Part shown: piece after piece, positions 31,400 to 39,694 of the stretch
Numbering within the stretch: position 1 is the stretch's first letter
Layout of the letters: every line of letters begins with the position of its first letter
From: Haloferax profundi
GTDB taxonomy: Archaea; Halobacteriota; Halobacteria; Halobacteriales; Haloferacaceae
Reading direction: 5' to 3'
NCBI RefSeq assembly: GCF_001469865.1
Contig: NZ_LOPV01000716.1
Coordinates: forward strand, 1 to 39,694
DNA length: 39,694 nt
Made by a program: the position numbers and the translations under genes
The notes under the pieces: model-generated
Database searches by the model: none
Seen by the model: only the letters and a program-made list of their open reading frames with translations
Told to the model about the DNA's origin: nothing

Positions 31400-33628
31400 A
31401 TGCATACGCAGACACGGTCGGTGCTCGACCTGCTCTCGGCAGACCGACGGGCCGAGGTCCAAGAACGCGTCGAGACGGTGCTCTCCGAACTGACGCTGGC
31501 GGAGAAGGTGGGGCAACTGAACCAGCTGAACGCCGACTTCGCGACGGGGACCGCCGTCGGCGACATGGACGTCGAACAGGGGGTCCTAGACGGCGAAATC
31601 GGCTCGGTTCTCAACGCTGCAGACCTCGACGAAGCCCGGAGGCTTCAGACGCTCGCGGTCGAGGAGTCCGACCACGGCGTCCCGCTCCTGTTGGCGCTGG
31701 ACGTCATCCACGGCTACCGGACGATTTTCCCGATTCCGCTCGGCGAAGCGGCCTCGTGGAGCCCGGAGATGGCGGAGCTGTCGGCTCGGGTCGCTGCAAC
31801 TGAGGCTGCTGCCAGCGGCGTCCACTGGACGTTCGCACCATCGGTCGACGTCGGCCGTGACCCGCGCTGGGGCCGCGTCATGGAGGCGGCGGGCGAAGAC
31901 CCGTACCTCTCCAGTGAGATTTCGATGGCACGCGTCCGCGGCTTCCAGGGTGACGACCTGGCTGCCGACGACAGTATCCTGGCGTGCGCGAAGCACTACG
32001 TCGGATACGGTGCGTCCGAGGCAGGCCGCGAGTACAACACCGTCGACATCTCCGAGACGAACCTCCGTGAGGTCCACCTCCCACCGTTCGAAGCCTGTCT
32101 GGAAGCGGGCGTCGGCAGCGTGATGAACGCCTTCAACCTCTACGAGCGCGTCCCTGCCAGCAGCAACGAGGAACTCGTCGACGTGATTCTCCGCGGCGAA
32201 CTCGGCTTCGAGGACGTCGTCGTGTCCGACTGGAACTCGTTCGGTGAACTCGTCGAACACGGCGTCGCCAGTGACCTCCGCGAGGTCGCACGGGCGTGTC
32301 TCGAGGCCGGGTCCGACGTCGACATGGTCAGTGGTGCCTACGCGACCGAGCTGGTCGAACTCGTCGAAGACGGCGTCGTAGACGAGTCGCTCGTCGACGA
32401 GGCGGTCCGTCGGGTGCTGACCGTCAAAGGCGCACTGGGCCTATTCGAAGACCCCTACCGATACTTCGACGCGGACCGGCAGTCACGACGGGTCCTCACC
32501 GACGAGCACCGCGAGGCCGCCCGCGACGTCGCCCGCGAGTCGCTGGTGCTGTTGAAAAACGAGGGCGCAGTGTTGCCACTGGACGGTGACGAAGACGTCG
32601 CGCTCGTCGGCGGACTCGCAGACAGCGCCACGGATATGCTCGGGGCTTGGCGGGCCGAAGGCGAACCAGACGACGTGACGACGCTCAAGGCGTCGCTTAC
32701 GGACCGCCTCGAGACCCTGACGTACGTCGAGGGGTGTGACCCTGACGGCACCGTCAGCGACGAGCAACTCGAGGCCGCAGTCGAAACCGTCGAATCTGCA
32801 GACGTCGCCGTCGTCGCCGTCGGCGAGCGGTACGACCAAAGCGGCGAGGCGGCGAGTCGCGCACACATCGACCTGCCCGGCGACCAGCGCGCACTGCTCG
32901 AAGCGCTCGTCGAGACGGGGACGCCCGTCGCCGCCGTGCTGTTCAACGGGCGACCGCTGGCGATAGACTGGGAGACCGAGCACGTCCCTGCGCTCCTCGA
33001 GGCCTGGTTCCCCGGTGTCGAGGCGGGGCCCGCTATCAGCGACGTACTTCTCGGGGCGCACAACCCGTCGGGGCGACTCCCGATGACCTTCCCCGTCACA
33101 GAGGGGCAGATACCCGTCTACTACAACCACCTGAAAACCGGACGCCCCGCCGAGGACGCCGGCGTGGACCTGACGACGCCGCCGGCAGACCACGGAGAGA
33201 AGTACGTCTCGCGGTATCTCGACATCCCGAACGAACCGCTGTACGCGTTCGGCCACGGCGAGAGCTACACGGACTTCGCGTACACCGACGTGTCGCTGGG
33301 TGCCGCGGCGATTACCGCCGCGGAGCCACTCTCAGTCGACGTGACTCTCGAGAACGTCGGCGACCGGGCCGGGACCGAGGTCGTTCAGGTGTACCTCAGT
33401 GACCGAGTCGGTAGCCGGGCACGGCCGGTCAGAGAGCTGGTTCGCTTCGAGAACGTCGACCTCGACGCCGGTGAGTCGAGAACCGTCTCGTTCGAACTCA
33501 CGGCGGCCGACCTCGCGTTCTGGACGGCCGACGAGGAGTACGCCGCGGAACCCGGCGAGTTCGAAGTGCAGGTCGGCCACGCGGCCGACGAGATTGCCGT
33601 GGTCGAGACGTTCGAACTGGTCGAGTGA
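31400..33628 (+). CDS. glycoside hydrolase family 3 beta-glycosidase
   Basis: A 742-residue enzyme. Order: N-terminal GH3 barrel (about 25-325), GH3 C-terminal domain (about 360-590) and a fibronectin III-like domain (about 655-735, ELVRFENVDLDAGESRTVSF). The nucleophile is Asp277 in VVVSDWNSFG; KHYVGYGASEAGRE contains the KH pair of the active site; the sequence FPIPLGEAASWSPE and TFAPSVDVGRDPRWGR are also family marks. No signal peptide is seen, so it probably acts in the cytoplasm on imported oligosaccharides or glycosides. ATG 31400 is fixed by a TATA box at 31369-31376. It sits on the plus strand in the middle of the men cluster. Whether it cleaves glucosides or xylosides cannot be told. 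Confidence 0.9.
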   Translation: MHTQTRSVLDLLSADRRAEVQERVETVLSELTLAEKVGQLNQLNADFATGTAVGDMDVEQGVLDGEIGSVLNAADLDEARRLQTLAVEESDHGVPLLLALDVIHGYRTIFPIPLGEAASWSPEMAELSARVAATEAAASGVHWTFAPSVDVGRDPRWGRVMEAAGEDPYLSSEISMARVRGFQGDDLAADDSILACAKHYVGYGASEAGREYNTVDISETNLREVHLPPFEACLEAGVGSVMNAFNLYERVPASSNEELVDVILRGELGFEDVVVSDWNSFGELVEHGVASDLREVARACLEAGSDVDMVSGAYATELVELVEDGVVDESLVDEAVRRVLTVKGALGLFEDPYRYFDADRQSRRVLTDEHREAARDVARESLVLLKNEGAVLPLDGDEDVALVGGLADSATDMLGAWRAEGEPDDVTTLKASLTDRLETLTYVEGCDPDGTVSDEQLEAAVETVESADVAVVAVGERYDQSGEAASRAHIDLPGDQRALLEALVETGTPVAAVLFNGRPLAIDWETEHVPALLEAWFPGVEAGPAISDVLLGAHNPSGRLPMTFPVTEGQIPVYYNHLKTGRPAEDAGVDLTTPPADHGEKYVSRYLDIPNEPLYAFGHGESYTDFAYTDVSLGAAAITAAEPLSVDVTLENVGDRAGTEVVQVYLSDRVGSRARPVRELVRFENVDLDAGESRTVSFELTAADLAFWTADEEYAAEPGEFEVQVGHAADEIAVVETFELVE

Positions 33629-33684
33629 GGGAGTCCGTCGGGGGAGAGAGCCGCAAAGCGGGGTACGAGTCCCTCGAACGGAGT

Positions 33685-34602
33685 CTAGTAGTGCCAGGGG
33701 TAGTCGCGGAACCGCGGTTCGCGCTTCTCCAAAAACGCGTCACGGCCTTCCTGAGCCTCGTCGGTCATGTAGCCGAGTCGGGTTGCCTCGCCGGCGAACA
33801 CCTGCTGGCCCACCAGTCCGTCGTCGGTCATGTTGAAGGCGAACTTGAGCATGCGCATCGCCGTCGGCGACTTCTTCGTCATCTCGTCGGCCCACTCCAG
33901 TGCGACGTCTTCTAACTCCGCGTGGGGAATCGCTTCGTTCGCCATGCCCATGTCGACTGCTTCCTCGGCAGAGTAGGTCTTCCCCATGAAGAACACCTCA
34001 CGGGCCTTCTTCTGGCCGACCTGTTTGGCGAGGTACGCAGAGCCAAATCCGCCGTCGAACGAGGCCACGTCGGGGTCCGTCTGGAGGAACTTCGCGTGTT
34101 CTTCCGACGCGAGCGTCATGTCGCAGACGACGTGGAGGGAGTGACCGCCGCCGACCGCCCATCCCGGAACCACGGCGACGACGGGTTTCGGCATGAAACG
34201 GATGAGTCGCTGGACTTCGAGGATGTGCAGTCGCCCGGCTTTCGCCTCGCGGACGAGTGGGTCGTCGGACACGTCTGCTTCGTCGTCGTCGCGGTACTCG
34301 TAGCCCGACCCACCACGAACGGATTGGTCGCCGCCGGAACAGAACGCCCAGCCACCGTCTTTCTCCGATGGGCCATTGCCAGTCAAGAGGACACAGCCGA
34401 CGTCGGCCTGTTTGCGGGCGTGGTCGAGTGCGGCGTAGAGTTCGTCTACCGTCCCCGGGCGGAAGGCGTTTCGAACCTCCGGCCGGTCGAAGGCGATGCG
34501 GACCGCCGGTACATCGACGGCGCGGTGGTAGGTGATGTCGTCGAACTCGTCTGACCCGTCGACCGGTTCCCAGCGGTCGGGGTCGAAAATCTCCGAGACC
34601 AT
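33685..34602 (-). CDS. menB: 1,4-dihydroxy-2-naphthoyl-CoA synthase
   Basis: A 305-residue crotonase-family ring-closing enzyme of menaquinone synthesis that turns o-succinylbenzoyl-CoA into DHNA-CoA. Family marks: RPEVRNAFRPGTVDEL, WAFCSGGDQSVRG (about 84-96), GWAVGGGHSLHVVCD (about 145-159) and the C-terminal KREPRFRDYPWHY. The adjacent men genes confirm. ATG 34602 is preferred over GTG-like 34689 because MVSEIFDPDRW is the usual N terminus and an A/T-rich TTTTT box at about 34626-34631 is near the -27 position. It is read leftward and converges on the GH3 gene, whose stop is 56 nt away. Confidence 0.93.
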   Translation of the reverse strand: MVSEIFDPDRWEPVDGSDEFDDITYHRAVDVPAVRIAFDRPEVRNAFRPGTVDELYAALDHARKQADVGCVLLTGNGPSEKDGGWAFCSGGDQSVRGGSGYEYRDDDEADVSDDPLVREAKAGRLHILEVQRLIRFMPKPVVAVVPGWAVGGGHSLHVVCDMTLASEEHAKFLQTDPDVASFDGGFGSAYLAKQVGQKKAREVFFMGKTYSAEEAVDMGMANEAIPHAELEDVALEWADEMTKKSPTAMRMLKFAFNMTDDGLVGQQVFAGEATRLGYMTDEAQEGRDAFLEKREPRFRDYPWHY

Positions 34603-34725
34603 ATCGAGAGGCGGCGCGGGCGGCGCAAAAAGATTCGCTTGCGCGGCCGACTCGACGAACGAGACGAGCGTGGTGTCGTATTCGACCAAACCGTATTGTA
34701 CTCGTCCATCGAATATGTCAATCGA

Positions 34726-35157
34726 ATGTCCTCACTTTCGGCCCTCGTCGTCCGATTCGTCCACGTCGTGGGGGTGACACTCCTCGTCGGTGGGTCGGTC
34801 TTCGTGTGGAACGCGATTCGGACCGTCGGTGTCGGCTACGACACCGTTCGATTCGCCACTCACTACGAGTGGCTATTCTGGGGGACGATGGCGGTGATGG
34901 TCGTCACCGGCGTGGGAAACCTCGGGTCGCTCGGTCCGCCCGGACCCACCACTCGCTGGGGGACTCTCTTGACGGCGAAACTCGGCGTCGTCACGGTGTT
35001 CGTCGTGGGGTCGTTCGTCCGAACGTTGGCCGTGCTCACCACACGCCGCAGAGGAGTCGCGAGAGTCGGTGAAGACCGGTTCAGACAGTTCTACTCGTCG
35101 ACGTCAGTGACGCTGGTCCTCGTCGTCGCACTGGCGGAGGTACTCGCCCATGGGTGA
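34726..35157 (+). CDS. CopD-like small membrane protein
   Basis: A 143-residue protein with four predicted spans (about 7-25, 45-62, 80-100 and 120-142). RFVHVVGVTLLVGGSVF near the N terminus, with a His and Gly-Gly in the first span, resembles CopD-family copper resistance proteins, but the remaining copper ligands cannot be confirmed. ATG 34726 is preferred; a longer frame from 34639 is less likely. Its 3' end overlaps the next gene by 8 nt, so the pair form an operon, divergent from menB. Confidence 0.6.
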   Translation: MSSLSALVVRFVHVVGVTLLVGGSVFVWNAIRTVGVGYDTVRFATHYEWLFWGTMAVMVVTGVGNLGSLGPPGPTTRWGTLLTAKLGVVTVFVVGSFVRTLAVLTTRRRGVARVGEDRFRQFYSSTSVTLVLVVALAEVLAHG

Positions 35158-35650
35158 GGTCAACCGACTCGAAGTCTGGGGAGTTTCGACGTTCAACGTC
35201 GTCCTCCTCTCGCTTCTGGGGGTACTCGCCGGGCACCTGAGTGGGTCGCTGGCCAGTCTCTTTCGCGGGTTCGGCACGCTCGAAGGGGTGCTGATATTCG
35301 GGTATCTGTGGGTTCTCACGATACTCGCGACTCGCTGGGCGCTGGCAGCGGGTGGTCTCGACAGGGGACAGACGGGAGAACTCCGTTCACTCCTGGTTCG
35401 AGGCGCGATTGCAGGGGCACTCATCGGCGCGGGATTTCTGGTCGGGACGATACTCACCGTGGCACTCGTCAACCTCGTCTCGATGGCGTGGACCGTTCGG
35501 TTGGACGGCGTACTCCCATTCGCACTCATCACCCTCTTAGGCGGCGGGATTGCCGCCCTCGTCGGGGCACTCGTCGGTAGCGTCTTCGTCCTCGTGGACG
35601 TCCTCCTCTACCGAGTGTCGGCGTACTTCGTCGTCCGTCAGCCGTCGTAA
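35150..35650 (+). CDS. haloarchaeal membrane protein, unknown function
   Basis: A 166-residue protein with four to five predicted spans: about 12-32, 45-65, 78-108 and 118-158 (the last may be two). No motif is recognised. The start ATG 35150 lies inside the end of the upstream CopD-like gene (8-nt overlap), indicating translational coupling and probably joint function in the membrane. It converges with a membrane-protein gene on the other strand 10 nt away. Function unknown. Confidence 0.65.
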   Translation: MGEVNRLEVWGVSTFNVVLLSLLGVLAGHLSGSLASLFRGFGTLEGVLIFGYLWVLTILATRWALAAGGLDRGQTGELRSLLVRGAIAGALIGAGFLVGTILTVALVNLVSMAWTVRLDGVLPFALITLLGGGIAALVGALVGSVFVLVDVLLYRVSAYFVVRQPS

Positions 35651-35660
35651 CCAGGCCGCA

Positions 35661-36188
35661 TCACTTACTGGCTGACCCACCTACCACCGGTCTGCGCGGA
35701 CTCGTCACCCACGAGGCGATAGCGACGAGAATCGCTGCGCAAATCCCCACGAGAAACCCTGTCGCTCCCGAGAGCGACCCGTAGGTGACGAGGCCACCGG
35801 AGAGGACTCCCGTCGCAAGTGACCGCCGGCGCCCCATCGACTCTGGATAGCCGTGTTCGCGGAACCGAGCGAGACCCCACACGAGGACGGCAACGAGTGG
35901 CGCGAGTGCGAGGCCCCGAAGCGGTCGCTGAGTCACGACCCACAGCACCAGAAACACGACGACACCGGCGACGACGGCGAGTGTTCCTCGGCGACCAAGT
36001 GCGCGTGGATAGCCACGTTCGGCGACGTCCGAGAGGAGGAGCACACCGAGGGAGGCAGTCACCCCGGCGAAGACACCAGTCGTCGGGTCGAGAACGACGA
36101 CCACGCCGTAACCGAACACGGCGAGGCCGACGAGTGCGGCGACCACGTACACGCTCACTTCGTACTGGCGGCGGAGATTGGAGGACAT
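35661..36188 (-). CDS. haloarchaeal membrane protein downstream of menD
   Basis: A 175-residue protein with six predicted spans arranged as three pairs (about 15-50, 66-104 and 120-166), with short basic loops YPRALGRRG and YPESMGRRR. These two loops are similar in sequence (YPxxxGRR), suggesting an internal duplication. It lies 30 nt after the menD stop in the same orientation, so it may be co-transcribed with menF-menD; no menaquinone role is known. Function unknown. Confidence 0.65.
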   Translation of the reverse strand: MSSNLRRQYEVSVYVVAALVGLAVFGYGVVVVLDPTTGVFAGVTASLGVLLLSDVAERGYPRALGRRGTLAVVAGVVVFLVLWVVTQRPLRGLALAPLVAVLVWGLARFREHGYPESMGRRRSLATGVLSGGLVTYGSLSGATGFLVGICAAILVAIASWVTSPRRPVVGGSASK

Positions 36189-36218
36189 AGGCCCCCCATC
36201 GAATTCGTGGGGGAAAAG

Positions 36219-37967
36219 TCAGTCGGACAACTGGTCCACGACGCGTTCACGGATGTCGTCGCGGACGCGGTGTGAAGACTCAGCGTCGGTTCTGACCTCG
36301 ATGACGTCGGTGCCGTCGGACGCGACAGACTCGGCGTAGGCATCGCGGAAGTCGTCCACCTCGACGGAGGCGAACGAGAGGTCGTACAGGTCTTCGGTGG
36401 CCGCAAAGTCGAGGCCGTGCGGCGTCTTGAACTGGTCGGTGAACGGTGGTTCGTAGTCCTCGATTGGGAGCATGTGGAAGATGCCGCCGCCGTCGTTGTT
36501 CACGAGGACGATGGTCGCATCGACGCCGAGACGGCCGAGTGAGAGGAGACCGTTCATGTCGTGGAAGTACGCGAGGTCACCGGTCAGAAGCGTCAGGTGG
36601 TCCGTCACTGCCGACCCGGCCCCGAGGGCAGACGAGACGATACCGTCGATACCGGACGCCCCGCGGTTCCCGAGGACAGTCCGTGATTTCGTCGAGGGGC
36701 GAGCGAACCTGTCGAGTTCGCGGACGGGCATCGAGTTCGAGACGAAGATGGTCGAGGGTTCGGGTGCGAGTTCGGCGACGTCGGCGGCGAGTCGGCCTTC
36801 GAACGCCGCAGTCTCGTCGTCGACGGCGTCCCAGTGCGCTGCCTCTGCGTCCGTCCACAACTGATTCCACTCGGTGTCGGGTCGGTTGCGGACGAGTTGC
36901 GAGAGTCGCCACGCAAGGACCGACGGTTCGGCCTCGACGAGGTCTGTCGCAGTGAATTCGGCTTCACGCCACCCGCCCGTCGGGTCCACGAGATACTGCC
37001 GGGCATCGGTTCGTGCGAGGTACTTCCGAAGTGGCTTGGAGGTCGGTGACGCACCGATTCGGACGACGACTTCGGGGTCTGGCCAGTCGGCGGTGACTCG
37101 GTCGTCGAGGTAGGCGTCGTACCCACCGAGGACCGTCGTGGTTCGTGTGTGGCCGCCAAATCGGAGTCCCGAGAGTGGGTCGGCGACGATTGGGAACCCA
37201 GTGGCGTGTGCGAACGCCGCGATGGCCTCGGTGTTGAACCCCGGCGGGTCGGCCGGACCGGCGACGATGAGGCCACGGTCCACAGAGAGGTCGTCGGCGA
37301 GTTTTCGGAGGTGGTCTTCGGAGAGTTCGGGTGCACCCTTGGTCGTTCGGACGTAAGGCGTGGCACCCTCTCTCCCGTCGAGTGCGACGCTGTCGAGGTC
37401 GGTCGGTACGTCGCCTTCGACGTGCGTCGGTTCGAGTGGTTTCCGGAAGGGGAAGTTGAGGTGGACCGGGCCAGCGTCGACGCCGGTCGCTTCGGAGACG
37501 GCCCGTGCAGCGGTGGTGCGAAGGCTCCGGAGTTTCCGGTCGGTCGCCTCCGGTTCGGGCATGTCTTTGTACCAGCGGACGGCGTCGCCGTAGAGTTTCT
37601 CTTGGTCGACGGTCTGGTTGGCACCGCTGTCGCGGATTTCCGGCGGTCGGTCGGCGGTGAGGACGAGCATCGGAACGCGTGCCTGCGACGCCTCGATGAC
37701 AGCAGGGTGGAAGTTCGCTGCGGCGGTTCCAGACGTGCAGACGATTGGTGTGACCGTGCCGGTGCGGCGGGCACGTCCGAGTGCGAAGTACGCGGCGGAG
37801 CGTTCGTCGAGGAGCGAGAACGTCTCGATATCGTCGTGCCGGTCGAACGCTTCTGTGAGCGGCGTCGAGCGACTGCCGGGTGCGATGCACACCGCGTCGA
37901 TGTCGGTGCGTGCCAGTTCGTCAACGAAGGTCCGTGCCCAGAGGGTGTTACGATTCGGGTGTGTCAT
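36219..37967 (-). CDS. menD: 2-succinyl-5-enolpyruvyl-6-hydroxy-3-cyclohexene-1-carboxylate synthase
   Basis: A 582-residue thiamine-diphosphate enzyme that condenses isochorismate with 2-oxoglutarate. N-terminal IAPGSRSTPLTEAF (about 28-41), the central GASPTSKPLRKYL and the C-terminal pyrophosphate-binding region (VLGNRGASGIDGIVSSA about 423-439, and LLTGDLAYFHDMNGLLS about 450-466 with VNNDGGGIFHMLP) are MenD hallmarks. ATG 37967 is the first start. It follows menF by 69 nt in the same orientation, so a menF-menD operon is likely. Missing thiamine motifs are not seen, so it should be active. Confidence 0.93.
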   Translation of the reverse strand: MTHPNRNTLWARTFVDELARTDIDAVCIAPGSRSTPLTEAFDRHDDIETFSLLDERSAAYFALGRARRTGTVTPIVCTSGTAAANFHPAVIEASQARVPMLVLTADRPPEIRDSGANQTVDQEKLYGDAVRWYKDMPEPEATDRKLRSLRTTAARAVSEATGVDAGPVHLNFPFRKPLEPTHVEGDVPTDLDSVALDGREGATPYVRTTKGAPELSEDHLRKLADDLSVDRGLIVAGPADPPGFNTEAIAAFAHATGFPIVADPLSGLRFGGHTRTTTVLGGYDAYLDDRVTADWPDPEVVVRIGASPTSKPLRKYLARTDARQYLVDPTGGWREAEFTATDLVEAEPSVLAWRLSQLVRNRPDTEWNQLWTDAEAAHWDAVDDETAAFEGRLAADVAELAPEPSTIFVSNSMPVRELDRFARPSTKSRTVLGNRGASGIDGIVSSALGAGSAVTDHLTLLTGDLAYFHDMNGLLSLGRLGVDATIVLVNNDGGGIFHMLPIEDYEPPFTDQFKTPHGLDFAATEDLYDLSFASVEVDDFRDAYAESVASDGTDVIEVRTDAESSHRVRDDIRERVVDQLSD

Positions 37968-38036
37968 CTCGTTTCGTCGCAGGTCGTCGTGTGCGTGGAG
38001 TAGTCAGAAGACAGTGCTCGGAGGCGAGACAGTCGG

Positions 38037-39362
38037 TCAGTCGTCGCGTTCGAGTTCGTCGAGGATGGGGCGGTACTTCAGTTGTACCTCGTCCCACTCG
38101 GCGTCGGGGTCGGAGTCGGCGACGAGTCCGACGCCGGCGAAGAGCGTCGCCATCGTGTCTTCGACGGTCGCCGAACGGATAGCCACCGCGAAACTGCCGT
38201 CGCCGTCGGCGTCGAACCACCCGACGGGCGCGGCGTACCATCCGCGGTCGAACGGTTCCGTGTCGCGGATGACGTCGAGGGCCGCTTCGGGCGGTAAGCC
38301 CCCCACGGCGGGCGTCGGGTGGAGCGCATCGACGAGCGAGAGAACGTGTTCGTCGCGTTCGAGCGTGGCGTCGATTGGGGTCCAGAGGTGCTGGACGGTG
38401 GCGAGTTTTCGAATCCCGCGTTCGCCGACGCGAATCTCGGCCGAAAGCGAGTCCAGTTGTTCTCGAATCGTCTCCGCGACGAGTTCGTGTTCGTGGTTGT
38501 CTTTCTCGCTCGCGAGGAGTTCGTTCGCCAACCACTCGTCTTCGTCGTCGGTGTCGCCGCGGCCGGTCGTCCCGGCGAGTGCGCCGGTTTCGACTTCTCG
38601 GCCACGAAGCGAGACGAGTCGTTCGGGCGTCGCACCGAGGAAACTCGCACCCATGGCGGGTTCGACGAGGAATCGGTGACACTCGGGATACGTCTCACCG
38701 AGGCGGGCGAGGAGGTCAGGCACCGACGCGGGGCGGTCGAGTTCGACTTCCAGCGCTTGCGCGAGGACCACCTTTCGTAACTCACCCGCGCGGATGCGAG
38801 AGACGGCGGCATCGACGCTCTCGCGCCACGCGTCGACCGAAGTGGTGCGGTGGCGCTTCGAGACGCCCGGCGGTGACTCCGGCGGGGAGTCGTCGAGGTC
38901 GGCGAGCGTCGTTCGAACCGCTGCGAGTGTGTCTTCGACCGTTTCGGGGTCGGAGCCCACTGCGTTGACGGTCAGCCACGCCGCGTCGTCGTCGAAGACG
39001 AGTTGGACCTCGGGGACGACGAACCGTGCCGCCGGGAAGTCTGCCCACGGGTCGCGACCAGTCGCTTCCTCGTGGAAGGCGAGACCACCGAAAAATCGGG
39101 GGCGCGCAGCAGCAGGGCCGTCCACGTCTGCCCCGTCGAGGAGGGCTGACGCCGACTCACGAACCTGTGTGAGGCGGTCAGCACCGTCTGCCTCGACGGT
39201 CACGGCCGCGCCGCCACCGACGACGGTTGGTTCGTCGGGGGCAGTCCACAGCGTTCGTGGGCGACCTACCGCCGCGAGAGACGCCGTCACTGGCGGCAAC
39301 GACAGTCGGACCGACCTGCTGACGAGGCGCGTGGCGACCTCGTCTGTCCGCAACGGTTCCAT
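38037..39362 (-). CDS. menF: isochorismate synthase
   Basis: A 441-residue chorismate-binding enzyme that isomerises chorismate to isochorismate, the first dedicated step of menaquinone synthesis. Features: variable N-terminal part to about 170; catalytic region with ELRKVVLAQALEVELDRP (about 195-212), FLGATPERLVSLRGREVETGALAGTTGRG (about 245-273, with the family's Ala-Gly-Thr), NELLASEKDNHEHELV (about 280-295), VQHLWTPIDATL and LHPTPAVGGLPPEAAL (about 340-355), then YAAPVGWFDADGDG. ATG 39362 was chosen as the first start. The gene is followed by menD. No acidic loss of catalytic residues is seen. Confidence 0.92.
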   Translation of the reverse strand: MEPLRTDEVATRLVSRSVRLSLPPVTASLAAVGRPRTLWTAPDEPTVVGGGAAVTVEADGADRLTQVRESASALLDGADVDGPAAARPRFFGGLAFHEEATGRDPWADFPAARFVVPEVQLVFDDDAAWLTVNAVGSDPETVEDTLAAVRTTLADLDDSPPESPPGVSKRHRTTSVDAWRESVDAAVSRIRAGELRKVVLAQALEVELDRPASVPDLLARLGETYPECHRFLVEPAMGASFLGATPERLVSLRGREVETGALAGTTGRGDTDDEDEWLANELLASEKDNHEHELVAETIREQLDSLSAEIRVGERGIRKLATVQHLWTPIDATLERDEHVLSLVDALHPTPAVGGLPPEAALDVIRDTEPFDRGWYAAPVGWFDADGDGSFAVAIRSATVEDTMATLFAGVGLVADSDPDAEWDEVQLKYRPILDELERDD

Positions 39363-39497
39363 CGATGGACGGTCAGGACCGGGGACGCTTGAAACTCTCC
39401 CTTCTGTCCCGAGGGACGTCGGTGCGGGACACCACCTTCACCCCACAGTTCTGTCCACCAATCCACAGGTTCGGTGGTCGGACGGGGCGTTCGACGG

Positions 39498-39518
39498 TAT
39501 ATGGTGAGTGTTAACACT
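39498..39518 (+). promoter_or_regulatory. promoter and 12-bp palindrome between menF and the rightmost gene
   Basis: TATATGG (39498-39504) is a TATA-like box and AGTGTTAACACT (39507-39518) is a perfect 12-bp palindrome right after it, where a regulator could bind near the start of transcription. The downstream gene's start is about 75 nt further. Confidence 0.35.
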
Positions 39519-39593
39519 GTTCACGACCAACCTCCAGTGACTCACCGACGCGACACCACAGGAGGGTCGAGTCGGGTGTCGGAGTGTGGGGCA

Positions 39594-39694
39594 ATGGCGG
39601 CAACAAGAAGCGACGTCGAGACACCTGCTTCACGCGAGCGCGACACGTTGGCCGCGTTCGAGCGAGCGCAGGACGCACTGCTCGAAACCTCAGG
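39594..39694 (+). CDS. start of a gene, partial, off right edge
   Basis: From ATG 39594 the frame is open to the window end (33 complete codons): MAATRSDVETPASRERD, then LAAFERAQDALLETS. The acidic, charged helix with RERDTLAAFERAQDALL resembles the N terminus of GAF/PAS-type regulators of the bacterio-opsin activator class, but this is too short to assign. In-frame alternatives are GTG 39576 and ATG 39501. A TATA-like box and palindrome lie upstream. Divergent from menF. Confidence 0.45.
   Translation, partial: MAATRSDVETPASRERDTLAAFERAQDALLETS

Noticed and set aside
39501-39694. Longer start of the right-edge gene at ATG 39501
   Set aside because: Possible in frame, but it begins inside the TATA-like box and palindrome; ATG 39594 or GTG 39576 is more likely.

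Overview
The window looks like chromosome of a haloarchaeon very close to Haloferax. Protein-coding DNA is GC-rich and codes for acidic proteins rich in Asp and Glu. Many starts sit about 26-28 nt downstream of an archaeal TATA-like box, as expected for leaderless mRNAs, and the gene families (digeranylgeranylglyceryl phosphate synthase, archaeal PyrB/PyrI, paired glutamate dehydrogenases, an archaeal men cluster) are haloarchaeal. The genus is inferred from recalled family sequences and gene neighbourhoods, not from a search.

Left end (1-2188): a small replicon or provirus remnant abuts the 3' end of a tRNA-Arg(UCG) gene. It carries a two-gene operon read leftward: a zinc-finger-like protein and a long HUH-type rolling-circle Rep that runs off the window. 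An unusually dense set of inverted repeats (1589-1712) lies just upstream of rep and is a candidate replication origin.

Core region (2283-23420): DGGGP synthase, a RecA/KaiC-like ATPase, a CoA-binding protein, cysteine synthase, a DUF5798-type coiled-coil protein, and an ABC exporter operon (ATPase, an ABC-2 permease fused to a PrsW-like membrane protease domain, a second permease). Then come 3-hydroxyacyl-CoA dehydrogenase, a helix-hairpin-helix protein with an 18-residue tandem repeat, fructose-1,6-bisphosphatase with an elaborate promoter region, a Tat lipoprotein, an acyl-CoA carboxylase carboxyltransferase, DUF5658 and DoxX membrane proteins, and a MaoC hydratase. These are followed by two glutamate dehydrogenases flanking a CitE-like lyase, and the aspartate carbamoyltransferase operon pyrB-pyrI.

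Right part (23459-39694): a PAS histidine kinase, two single-span microproteins, a putative TIM-barrel hydrolase-like protein, an SDR, a ThuA-like protein, an enoyl-CoA hydratase, and then the menaquinone genes menC, menA, menB, menD and menF, all on the minus strand. The men set is interrupted by a plus-strand GH3 glycosidase and by small membrane-protein genes; menE and menH are not in the window. A plus-strand gene begins at the right edge.

How the genes fit together: central carbon and acyl-CoA metabolism (fbp, hydroxyacyl-CoA dehydrogenase, carboxyltransferase, MaoC, CitE, GDHs, enoyl-CoA hydratase), pyrimidine synthesis, archaeal lipid synthesis and menaquinone synthesis. The most unusual items are the tRNA-linked Rep element with its candidate origin, the ABC permease-PrsW fusion, and the inverted-repeat regulatory region in front of fbp.
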